Assembly: GCF_001885215.1 (NCBI RefSeq)
Contig: NZ_CP018091.1
Coordinates: 2,170,001-2,234,000 of the forward strand
Reading direction: 5' to 3'
DNA length: 64,000 nucleotides
Source of the DNA: Synechococcus sp. SynAce01
GTDB lineage: Bacteria > Cyanobacteriota > Cyanobacteriia > PCC-6307 > Cyanobiaceae
In this document: positions 47,773 to 55,957 of the stretch, one piece after another
Layout of the letters: every line of letters starts with the position of its first letter
Numbering within the stretch: position 1 is the stretch's first letter
Made by a program: the position numbers and the translations under genes
The notes under the pieces: model-generated
Told to the model about the DNA's origin: nothing
Seen by the model: the letters and a program-made list of their open reading frames with translations, nothing else
The model's database searches: none

Positions 47773-48281
47773 CGGGGCAGGCTTTCCCACAGGCAAGTGT
47801 TGGCGCGGTAAGGCCGCAGGCCGGCCAGCCAGGTCCCAATCTCCTGTGGGCTGGGCCGTTGGGGGGCCTTCCAGGCCTGCCAGGCCGCGTCGGTGGGCTG
47901 CTCGCTCAGGATCGTTCCATTCCTATCCAGCACGACGCAGCGCCCTTTGCTGCCCGGTCCGATCAGGGCCGGGCCGATCGCCTCGACAGGCATTTCGACG
48001 CCGGTGCCGCTGCTGGCCAAGGTGAGCAGACGCAGCCGAATCGGTGCCCCCCCGCCAGCGCCGGCGGGCTGGTAGTTGGCTGCTGCCACCAGGGTGAGTG
48101 CTGGCGGGGGATCGCCAGGATCGTCAGCCGCCGGCCCCCGCTGGTAGAGACGGCCCTGACGCTCGAGTTGATCCGGCAAGGCTGGCCACGGCCCGGCCCC
48201 GGGCGAGCGGAACCAGGTTTCCAGTGAGAGCAGCGTGGCCCAACCGGCCAGGGCGAAGAGAGCCCACGGTGCCCCAGTCAT
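47769..48281 (-). CDS. cyanoexosortase system-associated protein
   Basis: A 170-residue protein with one N-terminal transmembrane helix and a periplasmic domain ending in TWLAGLRPYRANTCLWESL. Position, size and sequence style match the cyanoexosortase A system-associated family, always found next to the exosortase and of unknown biochemistry. It overlaps both neighbours by ATGA. Confidence 0.8.
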   Translation of the reverse strand: MTGAPWALFALAGWATLLSLETWFRSPGAGPWPALPDQLERQGRLYQRGPAADDPGDPPPALTLVAAANYQPAGAGGGAPIRLRLLTLASSGTGVEMPVEAIGPALIGPGSKGRCVVLDRNGTILSEQPTDAAWQAWKAPQRPSPQEIGTWLAGLRPYRANTCLWESLPR

Positions 48282-49189
48282 GGCTTTGTGCCCTGCATCA
48301 GGCGGGTGTGGCGCAGATTCAGCTCCAGCACCAGCACCCACAGCAGGCAGGTCAGGGCCATGGCCGCCAGCGAGAAGAGATTCGCGCCCAGCCCCTCATG
48401 CCAGAAGCTGAAGCTGCGCCACTGGTCCAGGCCTTCGAGGCCGGGGCTGAAATCGGTGTAGGCCAGCAAGACGATACGCAGCGTATTGACAACGAACGCC
48501 ATCACAACAGCGAGCAGGCCCAGAACGATTCCGGCTGCCAGAGAACGCCATCGCGAGGGGAAGGGCGGACGGGCAGGAGGTGGCAGCAGAATCACCAAGA
48601 CCAATGCCGCCGCCAGGCAGAGCGCCATGGTGTTCACGCCCGTGCAGCTGGCATCCACCACCAGAACTTTGTCATTCAAGAGGATGTTTCTGCCCTCGGA
48701 GAAGGCAGGACGACCCAGCACCCAGAGCAGCAGCGAGGAGATCCAGGCGGTGAGCGAGGCCAGAGCATCGGTGGGCAGGAAGCGATTGATCAACACCTGG
48801 CCCGGCAGCAAAGCGCCAATCAGGCCCAGGCTGGCCAGATCAGTGGAGCGCCAGGCCAGGCCGCTGAGCAGGCCCAGCCCCAGCAGGGAAGCCAGGGGCA
48901 GCAGATGCAGCAAGGGGTCGTAGAGGCGAGCCACGCGGCTGAGCACCAGCAGGCTCCAGAGCAGCAACAGCAGGGCAGGCACCACCCTGTAGCCCGACAA
49001 CTGCTGCAGGGGAGGGTTGGAACCCTGCTCTTCGCGCTCCAACAGCAGCAAGCCCCCCGCCAGCCAGGAGAGGCTGGCCATGATGGCGAAATCAGCCAAG
49101 CCCGAGCGGACCAGCAAGGTGAGCTGGGCTGCCGCAAGGGAGCAGAGCAGGGTGAGCCGAGCCCAGCCTTCCGCCGAGGCCCGGATCAT
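48278..49189 (-). CDS. exosortase (cyanoexosortase A type)
   Basis: A 303-residue membrane protease/transpeptidase with about eight helices. The exosortase triad is visible: Cys in VVDASCTGVNTMAL, Arg in VVNTLRIVLLAYTD and His in FWHEGLGANLFSL. Exosortases cut CTERM-tailed proteins and are tied to extracellular polysaccharide. It sits between the HpsJ-like and associated genes with ATGA overlaps on both sides; a CTERM-like protein lies 3.4 kb away at 52610. Confidence 0.9.
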   Translation of the reverse strand: MIRASAEGWARLTLLCSLAAAQLTLLVRSGLADFAIMASLSWLAGGLLLLEREEQGSNPPLQQLSGYRVVPALLLLLWSLLVLSRVARLYDPLLHLLPLASLLGLGLLSGLAWRSTDLASLGLIGALLPGQVLINRFLPTDALASLTAWISSLLLWVLGRPAFSEGRNILLNDKVLVVDASCTGVNTMALCLAAALVLVILLPPPARPPFPSRWRSLAAGIVLGLLAVVMAFVVNTLRIVLLAYTDFSPGLEGLDQWRSFSFWHEGLGANLFSLAAMALTCLLWVLVLELNLRHTRLMQGTKP

Positions 49190-50004
49190 GCGGCAGTCTC
49201 GCCCGAATCTGATTCGGGCTCCAGCTCGTCGTCTTCCAAAGCCTGCCTGAGCCGGCGGGCCTCAAGCACCCGCTCCACGGTGGTCTGCAACGACCGCGGC
49301 CAGATGAACGCCGCAGCGAGGTAATACAAGGAATAGAACAGTGCTGTGAGGCCAAGCCTCACCATCTGGCGGGCCAGCTGACCGGAGGCATTGGCGCGCG
49401 CCACCTGGCTCTGGCGGCGCAGGTTGGCCTCGGCCCTGGTGAGCAGCCGTTCCACTTGCTGTCGCAGCTCCGGCAGCGTGCTGTTCTGATCCAGGGGGGT
49501 TCCCTCCTGTTGCAGGGCCTGCAGGATCTGGGGCTGGCCGGCCACCACCCGCCGCAGCCGCTCCACGCTGGTTTCCCCATCCAGCTGCCTGCGGAACTCG
49601 CTCAGGCTCTCCTGGGAGGTGCGCACCTGACCCTCAAATGAAGCCGACGCGTTAGTGGAGATCTGTTGCCCCACCCCGACCACCGCCACGGCCGTGAGCA
49701 AGTAAAGCAGGGCTGCCAGGCGCAGCAGAGGCCGCAGCCAACGCGCCAGCCAGCATTCCCAGAGGGCCGGCAGGGCGTCGCCGCTGAAACCAAAGAACAG
49801 AAACAACAGCGCCACCGCTGGCAGGGTGGAGCGCTCCAGCACCTCAGCCATCACCGCCAACAGTCGCTGGGAATCACCGAACGGGGGCGGCAGCAGCGTT
49901 GTCAGCACACTGGCCAGGAACACCAACAACAAGGTGTAGGAGCAGAGGCGTCCGAGGCTGCGAGCTTTGCGACGGCTGAAGTCGTCCTGCAACTCAATTG
50001 TCAT
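49186..50004 (-). CDS. HpsJ-like exosortase-associated membrane protein
   Basis: A 272-residue protein: three hydrophobic segments in the first 110 residues, then a long coiled-coil-like periplasmic or cytoplasmic helix (SQESLSEFRRQLDGET, LRQQVERLLTRAEANLRRQ), one more helix and an acidic tail. It resembles HpsJ of the hormogonium polysaccharide system, a form of which accompanies cyanoexosortase A. It is the first gene of the four-gene operon and is divergent from the kinase gene. Confidence 0.78.
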   Translation of the reverse strand: MTIELQDDFSRRKARSLGRLCSYTLLLVFLASVLTTLLPPPFGDSQRLLAVMAEVLERSTLPAVALLFLFFGFSGDALPALWECWLARWLRPLLRLAALLYLLTAVAVVGVGQQISTNASASFEGQVRTSQESLSEFRRQLDGETSVERLRRVVAGQPQILQALQQEGTPLDQNSTLPELRQQVERLLTRAEANLRRQSQVARANASGQLARQMVRLGLTALFYSLYYLAAAFIWPRSLQTTVERVLEARRLRQALEDDELEPESDSGETAA

Positions 50005-50149
50005 GGAGGGTGGACGACCTCAACCTGCCGCGACGTTACGACGCATGCCTGCGAATGAAGCGCGTGCGTGCGTGCGTGGAAAGACTTCAGCGGCCATGGC
50101 CTGTCCCCTGACTTGATTTCCCATACACTCAGCTCAAAGGGCTCCAGAA

Positions 50150-52531
50150 ATGGCTTCCAGCACACCGGACACCCCAGCGCCAACCGCCTATGCGCTGCTG
50201 CCGGCGGCCACGCCCCGAGAAGAAAGTGGCGGCATTGGCCTTAATGGGATTGTTCGGATGCTGCGGCGTCGCCGCCGCATTTTTCTGATCACCGCGGTGG
50301 CCGTCACGCTGGTCGCGGGTCTGCGCGCGGTCTATTTGCGCATCAACAATCCGGTGTTTCTGGGCGGCTTCAGCCTGCTGATCTCCGATCCGATCAATGA
50401 GAGCGGCGGGGCCGGCGGGGAAGCCGGTGCCGGTACCGGCGCCATCGCTTCGGTGGCCCGCAACGTCAGCCGCAACGACGTGCCCACCTTGATCCGGGTG
50501 CTGGAGAGCCCAGCGGTGCTGGAGCCAGTGGTCAGCGAACTGCAGAGCCGTTATCCCGATCAGGCGATTCCCCAGGTGGACGTGAGCCTGGTGGCCGCCG
50601 ATCCCAACCAGGCCAATCCAATCCTGGCGGCGGGTGTGCTCTCCGTGCAAGCCAGAGGTGGCAGCCCTGAGATAGTGAAGGAGACCCTGCTGCTCACAGA
50701 GCAGGCCTACCTGAACTGGGCCCTGCAGCAGCGCCGGGAGAAGCTCAACGAAGGGGTCAAATTCCTTGATAAACAGGCTCCTGATCTGCAGGCGCGCAGC
50801 ACTGAGCTCCAGGGCGAACTCGAGCGCTTCCGAACCAGCAACAACGTGTTGGCGCCTGAGGCGGAAGCGGCCTCGGTACGCGGCCAGGCCGAAACGCTGC
50901 GCCAGTCGTTGGAGAACCAGCTGGCTGAGCGTCGCCGTCTGCAGCAGGTGCGCGCCGATGTGGCCGCCGGGCGGCTGACAGCCCGCACCTTCACAAGCAC
51001 CGCTGGAGATGGAGGTGGCAGCGAATCAGCCCGATCGGGCACGAGCGTGACCCTTGATGTGCCCAACCAACCTCTGCTCAGCGAACTCAACCGCTTAGAC
51101 GCCGAGATCGCCACGGCCCGCTCGATCTACACCGCCAATTCGCCTTTCCTGGTCAACTTGATCAGCGCTCGCGAGAAGCTGCAGCCAGCGCTGCAGCGCA
51201 AGGAACTTGAAGCGGTGGATGCCACCCTGCAGCAGCTGGACGGGTCGATCGCGGCACTGCGCTCCCAGATTGGCGGCACCGACGCCCGTTTCCGCAGCCA
51301 ACCAGCGCTGCTGCGCGAATACGAAGCCCTCCAGTCCAAATTGGCCATCGCCCAGGGAAACCTGGCGAGTTACCAAAGCACCCGCGATCAATTCCAGTTG
51401 GAGATCGCCCAGAGCAACGTGCCCTGGAAGGTGATCGGCCCCACGGCGGTGAATCCAAACCCCGTGGCACCGCTGCTGGGCCAAGGGCTGCTGCAAGGCT
51501 TGCTATTCGGCGTGGCCGCCGGAGCTGGTGCGGCCCTGATTCGTGATCGCCTCGATCATGTGTTCCACTCGGCCGGTGAAGTGCGTGACGAACTCAAGGT
51601 GCCGCTACTGGGTCACATTCCCTACATTTCGTTTTTCGAAGGGGTGCGGCGCGACAAGCGCTTCCTGTTCAAAGACCTTGACGCCCAGCAGACCGGCATG
51701 GCCGGCTACCAGCGTTTCACCTATCAAGAAGCCTTCCGTAACCTCTACACAAGCCTGCGCTTCTTGAACAGCGACCGAACAGTGAAATCGGTGGCCGTGA
51801 GCAGTTCGGTGCCCTCGGAGGGCAATAGTTTGCTGATTGTGCTGCTGGCCAAAACCCTGAGTGAACTGGGCAAGCGGGTGCTGCTGATTGATGCCGACCT
51901 ACGCCAACCCCAGGTGCATCACAGGCTCGGACTGAACAACTTGAGCGGCCTTTCCAACCTGCTCACGGACCAGGGCACTGACTGGCGCTCCATGCTGCAG
52001 ACCGTGCCAGAACATCCCAGTTTGCAGGTGATCACTGCCGGCCGGCGCGTGCCGGATCCACCGCGGCTGTTGAGCTCTGAGCGAATGGGCCATCTGGTCA
52101 AGGAGATTGCCGACACCGACGCTTTCGACCTGATTCTGTACGACACCCCACCAGCCCTGGGATTGGCCGATGCCTCCCTGCTGGCCGAAAACCTCGACGG
52201 CATCCTCTTGGTGGTGGGCCTGAACAAGGTGGACCGCCAGCTCCCGGCTCAGGCGGTGGAGCGCATCAAGTCCGCCGGTGCCCCGCTTCTGGGCGTGGTG
52301 ACCAATTCGCGGATCGCCACGGGAGATCGCACCAACATTTACGGCTACTCAGGCTATGGCTATGGGAGTTACAGTGAGGGAGCTCAAGGACTTGATCCAA
52401 GCACCGCTTACAATTACTATTCCGATATCCATTCTGAGCCAAGCCCCTCACCCAGGGGGCTGGCTTCCTTGGCTCCCAATCGCCAAAATCTCAAGCGCTG
52501 GAAAAAGGGGCTTGACACCTGGCTCAAATAA
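50150..52531 (+). CDS. Wzc-type tyrosine autokinase with altered Walker A
   Basis: A 793-residue polysaccharide co-polymerase: two transmembrane helices flank a Wzz domain with coiled coils (residues about 230-310 and 370-420), followed by a BY-kinase domain. Walker A' (VLLIDADLRQPQ) and Walker B (LILYDTPPALG) are normal, and a tyrosine cluster (NIYGYSGYGYGSY) ends the protein. The Walker A loop reads VPSEGNSLL: the ATP-binding Lys is Asn559 (AAT at 51824-51826). Kinase activity may be lost, or the protein may be a regulator. It is divergent from the exosortase operon. Confidence 0.9.
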   Translation: MASSTPDTPAPTAYALLPAATPREESGGIGLNGIVRMLRRRRRIFLITAVAVTLVAGLRAVYLRINNPVFLGGFSLLISDPINESGGAGGEAGAGTGAIASVARNVSRNDVPTLIRVLESPAVLEPVVSELQSRYPDQAIPQVDVSLVAADPNQANPILAAGVLSVQARGGSPEIVKETLLLTEQAYLNWALQQRREKLNEGVKFLDKQAPDLQARSTELQGELERFRTSNNVLAPEAEAASVRGQAETLRQSLENQLAERRRLQQVRADVAAGRLTARTFTSTAGDGGGSESARSGTSVTLDVPNQPLLSELNRLDAEIATARSIYTANSPFLVNLISAREKLQPALQRKELEAVDATLQQLDGSIAALRSQIGGTDARFRSQPALLREYEALQSKLAIAQGNLASYQSTRDQFQLEIAQSNVPWKVIGPTAVNPNPVAPLLGQGLLQGLLFGVAAGAGAALIRDRLDHVFHSAGEVRDELKVPLLGHIPYISFFEGVRRDKRFLFKDLDAQQTGMAGYQRFTYQEAFRNLYTSLRFLNSDRTVKSVAVSSSVPSEGNSLLIVLLAKTLSELGKRVLLIDADLRQPQVHHRLGLNNLSGLSNLLTDQGTDWRSMLQTVPEHPSLQVITAGRRVPDPPRLLSSERMGHLVKEIADTDAFDLILYDTPPALGLADASLLAENLDGILLVVGLNKVDRQLPAQAVERIKSAGAPLLGVVTNSRIATGDRTNIYGYSGYGYGSYSEGAQGLDPSTAYNYYSDIHSEPSPSPRGLASLAPNRQNLKRWKKGLDTWLK

Positions 52532-52609
52532 GCCAATTCTGCACCGTGCCACTTCCGCGACTGTCCAGCTGATGAAGTCAAACGCTCAAGTCTTGTAATA
52601 ATCAATTTC

Positions 52610-53416
52610 ATGATCAGTCATTCGCCACGCTTCTTCTCTGCCCTTACTCTTGGGGCAGCTGTGGTTGGCTTCGGGCTTGTGGCGCCATAATCGGCTAATG
52701 CGCTTACGCCTGTTGCTCAAGAGTTGTTCATTTCAATCGATGTGTCTGGCAGCATCGATACATCCGAATATAACTTACAACTTGGTGGATATCAACTCGC
52801 TTTTCTTGACCCCGTTGTCCAGGCAAATATAGTCAACTCAGGAGGTATTGCTGTTGCTGTAGGTCAGTGGAGTACAACTGCTTTTGCTCCCTCCATTGGC
52901 TGGACTTTGCTCCAGACTAATGCTGAAATCACAGCTTTCGCTAATCTATTTCCCGGCCTTGCAAGGGAAGGTGACGATTTCACCTGCATCAGTTGTGGCA
53001 TCAACGCAGGGGTTGCTCAGATTACAAGTAATGAGTACCACTCTTCTAATCTTGTTATTGATGTTTCAGGTGATGGAGTAGCCAATAGTCCTGGCAATGA
53101 CGAAAATGCAAGACTGGAAACTGTAGCTGCTAGGAATGCTGCTGAAGCTGCTGGCATTCGGGTCAATGGCTTGCCGATTGGAGGAGGTAATGCTCTTCTT
53201 ACATATTTTCAAGATAATGTCATTACAGCAGATGGGTTTGCAGTTCAGGCAAACTCTTTTGCTGATTTCGATGATGCTGTTCGCGACAAGATCGTGACAG
53301 AAGTTGTTCCCTCTCCATTCTCTGCTGTTGCAGTTGCACCATTTTTAGCATGTCTTGCTAAGCTCAGAAGACGATACACTTCAACTAGCAGCAAAAGCTC
53401 TTACAAAATGTCCTGA
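52610..53416 (+). pseudogene. DUF1194 (VWA-like) CTERM-tailed protein with in-frame stop
   Basis: From ATG 52610 the frame encodes a signal peptide (SALTLGAAVVGFGLVAP), a TAA at 52688-52690, then SANALTPVAQ and a complete DUF1194 domain with a metal-site motif DVSGS. The tail ends VPSPFSAVAVAPFLAC followed by LRRR, a CTERM-like sorting signal (VPxP, helix, Arg cluster). A single change (CAA to TAA) would explain the stop. Without it the protein would be about 268 residues and exported. The gene is much more AT-rich than its neighbours, implying recent acquisition. No clear ribosome binding site is seen. Confidence 0.8.
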
Positions 53417-53880
53417 CCGTTTAAAGCCGGATATAGTTTTAAATTTCTCTATCTTCCGTTGGTAGACTTTTCCGGAATGGTTAAAGTCATTTACCCTTTA
53501 ATGCAACGGGCTGGCGATAATTTTTCCTGTTCCAATTGGGTTGATTATTAATGGTTTCGACAGATTTGGATTCCTTTTTTGTGGACAGATGACAGCTTCT
53601 AGTGGTATTGAGTTAAGAGCTAAAGAAGTGAAAGCTGCTGATCAGGCGTTCTGTTTTAAGTAAGCTGGTTGTTGTGAGCTTATAGACGCGAAAGTCACAA
53701 GCAGAAATGTGGCGCCACGGAGAAGCTTGATAGGAATGACAATTTCAGTGTGATCAAAAATCGAAAAGTACCAGAGTCTTGATCAGGTGAATTGATGGAA
53801 AAAAACAACAGTACCTGCTCTGATCCTTGGCTCTGACGGTTCGTTTCTGCCTTCTGTCCCTAGGTGTTGGCAGCATTTTC
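53417..53880. other. AT-rich intergenic island, no gene seen
   Basis: About 460 bases following the DUF1194 gene have the same low GC as that gene. I see no convincing coding frame, tRNA or repeat in them. Several T- and A-runs occur. The GC content returns to the local high value around 53880, where decayed transferase sequence begins, so this is probably the right-hand part of a transferred segment. Confidence 0.6.
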
Positions 53881-53883
53881 AAA

Positions 53884-54100
53884 AGGCACTGCAGTCGTGC
53901 GCTCCAGCCATCGACCCCAGCCACCAGGAGTAATCCAAGACCATCACAGGAAACCCAGCAGGGCTCCCACGAGGGGCTCGAGCCACGCCTGTCCGGAGTT
54001 GATCGCGGCTGGGGCAAAGATCAGCAGGGAACACACGTGACCAGGGCAACGGCCAGCAGCAGCCGGCTGAACCAGGCGCCGACGAACACCGCCGTGATCG
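53884..54100 (-). pseudogene. decayed copy of WecA/MraY-like transferase
   Basis: Blocks of this stretch match the intact transferase gene (56796-57734) in the same order and orientation, with parts missing between them: 53884-53930 resembles 56831-56880, 53938-54028 resembles 57205-57297, and 54042-54065 resembles 57372-57395. Frames are interrupted. This is a second, deletion-riddled copy. Confidence 0.75.
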
Positions 54101-54300
54101 AGGCGGCTGCACGTTGAAGGGCTGGGGCGGACGCCAGGGCAGATCAGCGCTCAACCGCAACACCGCTTCAAAGGCTTTCGGTGCCAGCAGCAGCGGTGCA
54201 GCCGGCAACGGGCCGCGCGCGGATTACCCGCCTGGATCCGCTCCAAGGGAAACACCTGCACCTCATCCTGGAACAGACAAGTGCGTGCGCCCATCAAGCG
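54101..54300 (-). pseudogene. decayed copy of the sugar epimerase C-terminus
   Basis: The sequence matches the 3' end of the intact epimerase (57735-57950), including the peptides RIQAGNPRAARCRL (intact: RIQAGDPRAARCRL) and FEAVLRLSADL. The reading frame is shifted and truncated. It follows the transferase remnant as in the intact operon, so the transferase-epimerase pair was duplicated together. Confidence 0.75.
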
Positions 54301-54400
54301 CCCATCCTTCAGGCTGATCCTGGGCAGGCAAGTGTCTCTAGTCGATAGCGAAGCCCCCACAGCTCAAGGAAGTGTCTTACTGAGCCATGGGAGAATTCGC

Positions 54401-54607
54401 ATGCGCATCACCAGCAAGGGCCAGGTCACGATCCCCCAGGCCATTCGTGAGCAGGCGGGCTTGCATCCCAGCTGTGGGGTGCAGTTTCGGCTGGTTGGCG
54501 ATCGGGTGGTGCTCGAGAAGGTGGAAGACGAGGGGCCTCAGCGCGCCCAGGAGGCGATGGTGGATTCCTATGTGCTGCTGGATGTGATCACCGGGCCCGC
54601 TGCCTAA
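54401..54607 (+). CDS. AbrB/MazE-type antitoxin, truncated and fused to toxin start
   Basis: A 68-residue protein with a swapped-hairpin AbrB DNA-binding domain (RITSKGQVTIPQAIREQAGL). Instead of a normal toxin-binding tail, the frame runs into VDSYVLLDVITG, the start of a PIN-domain toxin, then stops. The antitoxin tail has probably been deleted. GGGAG (54389-54393) may be the ribosome site. DNA binding could persist without toxin neutralisation. Confidence 0.75.
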   Translation: MRITSKGQVTIPQAIREQAGLHPSCGVQFRLVGDRVVLEKVEDEGPQRAQEAMVDSYVLLDVITGPAA

Positions 54608-54912
54608 CCGCTGGACCCGTAGCGATCAATGCGCTGATCGATGGCGATGTGGCTTTTGCCTATGAAAGGATCGAGGTGGTGGATGAGGCGCTGCCGCTTC
54701 ATCTTTACAACTATCGGCCGATTCCCCGAGAAGCTGCCTTTCTGGCGGCCCGCGCCCATGCCGCTTACCGCTCCAGAGGTGGCACACGCCAAATGATCCT
54801 GTCGGATGTCCTGATCGGTGCCCATGCGGTGATCGAGCGCTGCGAGCTGCTGACGCGTGATGCCCAGGGCTATCGGCAGGTCTTTCCTGTGCTGCAGCTC
54901 ATCCAAGTCTGA
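54557..54912 (+). pseudogene. broken VapC-type PIN toxin
   Basis: The N-terminus (VDSYVLLDVITG, with catalytic Asp) is in the antitoxin's frame. The rest (GPVAINALIDGDVAFAYERI to the end, including LLTRDAQGYR) is in another frame from about 54613. Roughly 15 residues and the frame were lost at the junction. The gene cannot make a normal toxin, though the C-terminal part could start at GTG 54649. Confidence 0.8.
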
Positions 54913-55096
54913 TCATCCAGCCAGCACAGGGCAATCACGAAGTGCGTCACACCTTCTAAGCGGATGCCAATTCGAAGACATGATCGCCACCTGCTGCATC
55001 GCCCGGTCGACTGGCTTGATCTATCCCTGACATGCCGTGAAGCCCTACGAGACGTCCTACAATTTGTGATACAGAAAAACTTGCAGAATGTGCTTC

Positions 55097-55411
55097 ATGG
55101 GTGCCGTCAGCCTAAGACTGCCAGAGGACTTGGTGCAAAAGCTCAGCCAGGAAGCCAGCCTCAGCGGCCAGCCCCGCTCCCAGCTGATCCGAGAGGCCCT
55201 GGAAGCTCTCCTCTCCCGTAGGGAGCGAGAGCGCCTGGAAGCGGCCATGGAGGCCGCCGCCAGGGTGCTGGCCTCCGACCCAGCGGCCTGCGCCGAAGCC
55301 CTCGCCGCCGCAGCCGACTTCCTGCCGGCCGAGAACGAAGCCCTGGAGCGGGCGGAGACAGATCCCGTAAGTGGCGATGCCGATACACAGAACGATCTCT
55401 GGTGGCGATGA
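55097..55411 (+). CDS. ribbon-helix-helix antitoxin
   Basis: A 104-residue protein: an N-terminal RHH (CopG-like) domain AVSLRLPEDLVQKL with helix SGQPRSQLIREALEALL, then an acidic helical tail that should bind the toxin. ATG 55097 (or 55088). It overlaps the MazF toxin gene by ATGA, a typical antitoxin-first pair. Part of it is duplicated at 56719-56793. Confidence 0.85.
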   Translation: MGAVSLRLPEDLVQKLSQEASLSGQPRSQLIREALEALLSRRERERLEAAMEAAARVLASDPAACAEALAAAADFLPAENEALERAETDPVSGDADTQNDLWWR

Positions 55412-55752
55412 TTCGCCGCGGCGAGATCTGGGTGGCGCGCCTCCACCCGAATCAGGGCGCAGAAGTAGGGAAAGTCCGTCCGGTGGTGGTGATCCAGGCG
55501 GATCCGCTTTCGGAGGCGGGGCTCGCCACAGTGCTTGTTGTGCCCCTCACAACCCAGCAGCGCCGCGGTGCCGAAGCCCTGCGGGTGAGCGTGCCCGCCC
55601 GTGATCGGCTCCTGCGCAACAGTTATGCCATGGCCGAACAGCCCCGCGCCCTCGATCGCACACGAATCGGTGAAGGCCCCCTCACCATCCTCACCAGAGC
55701 GGAGATGGCCACCCTCGAGCAGGCACTTAGGAGCGTGATGGGGATGGTCTGA
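55408..55752 (+). CDS. MazF/PemK-type toxin
   Basis: A 114-residue endoribonuclease of the MazF family: RRGEIWVARLHPNQGAEVGK at the N-terminus and RPVVVIQADPL, then the core VLVVPLTTQ and the basic ARDRLLRNSYAMAEQPRALDR. Its start overlaps the antitoxin stop. It should cleave mRNA when the antitoxin is degraded. It appears intact. Confidence 0.9.
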   Translation: MIRRGEIWVARLHPNQGAEVGKVRPVVVIQADPLSEAGLATVLVVPLTTQQRRGAEALRVSVPARDRLLRNSYAMAEQPRALDRTRIGEGPLTILTRAEMATLEQALRSVMGMV

Positions 55753-55776
55753 ATCGATTCAGCCTCCCCGCTCCTC

Positions 55777-55855
55777 GGCCTGCTGAACTGCCGTGGAAAA
55801 CGGCACCACCCCGGCGAACACTGCCCCCATGAACAGCCGCGCCGGGCTCCAGTAG
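55777..55855 (-). pseudogene. second short remnant of the WecA-like transferase
   Basis: Bases 55779-55807 match 56807-56835 with one mismatch, 55805-55824 match 57138-57157 with one mismatch, and 55825-55852 match a run ending at 57210. The intervening transferase sequence is missing. This is a third, tiny copy downstream of the MazF gene. Confidence 0.75.
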
Positions 55856-55957
55856 GGCGCAGAAAAGGATTCCAGCCGGACATAACCTTCACCTCATCAA
55901 GGACAGGCCTTTTCGGCTCTTAAACAGCTAGCTTGATCATCTAGCCAGGAAAAGGCC

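Noticed and set aside
50040-50090. Short GTGC/GTGCGTGC repeat upstream of the kinase gene as a phase-variation tract
   Set aside because: Only a few units, not in a coding frame and not placed between promoter elements that I can identify.
53417-53880. Small RNA or further gene in the AT-rich stretch
   Set aside because: No stable hairpin with a T-run and no frame with coding character was found by eye.
55016-55096. Possible promoter with a TACAAT -10 box (55058-55063) before the RHH antitoxin
   Set aside because: No matching -35 element at the right distance, and sigma-factor preferences are unknown here.
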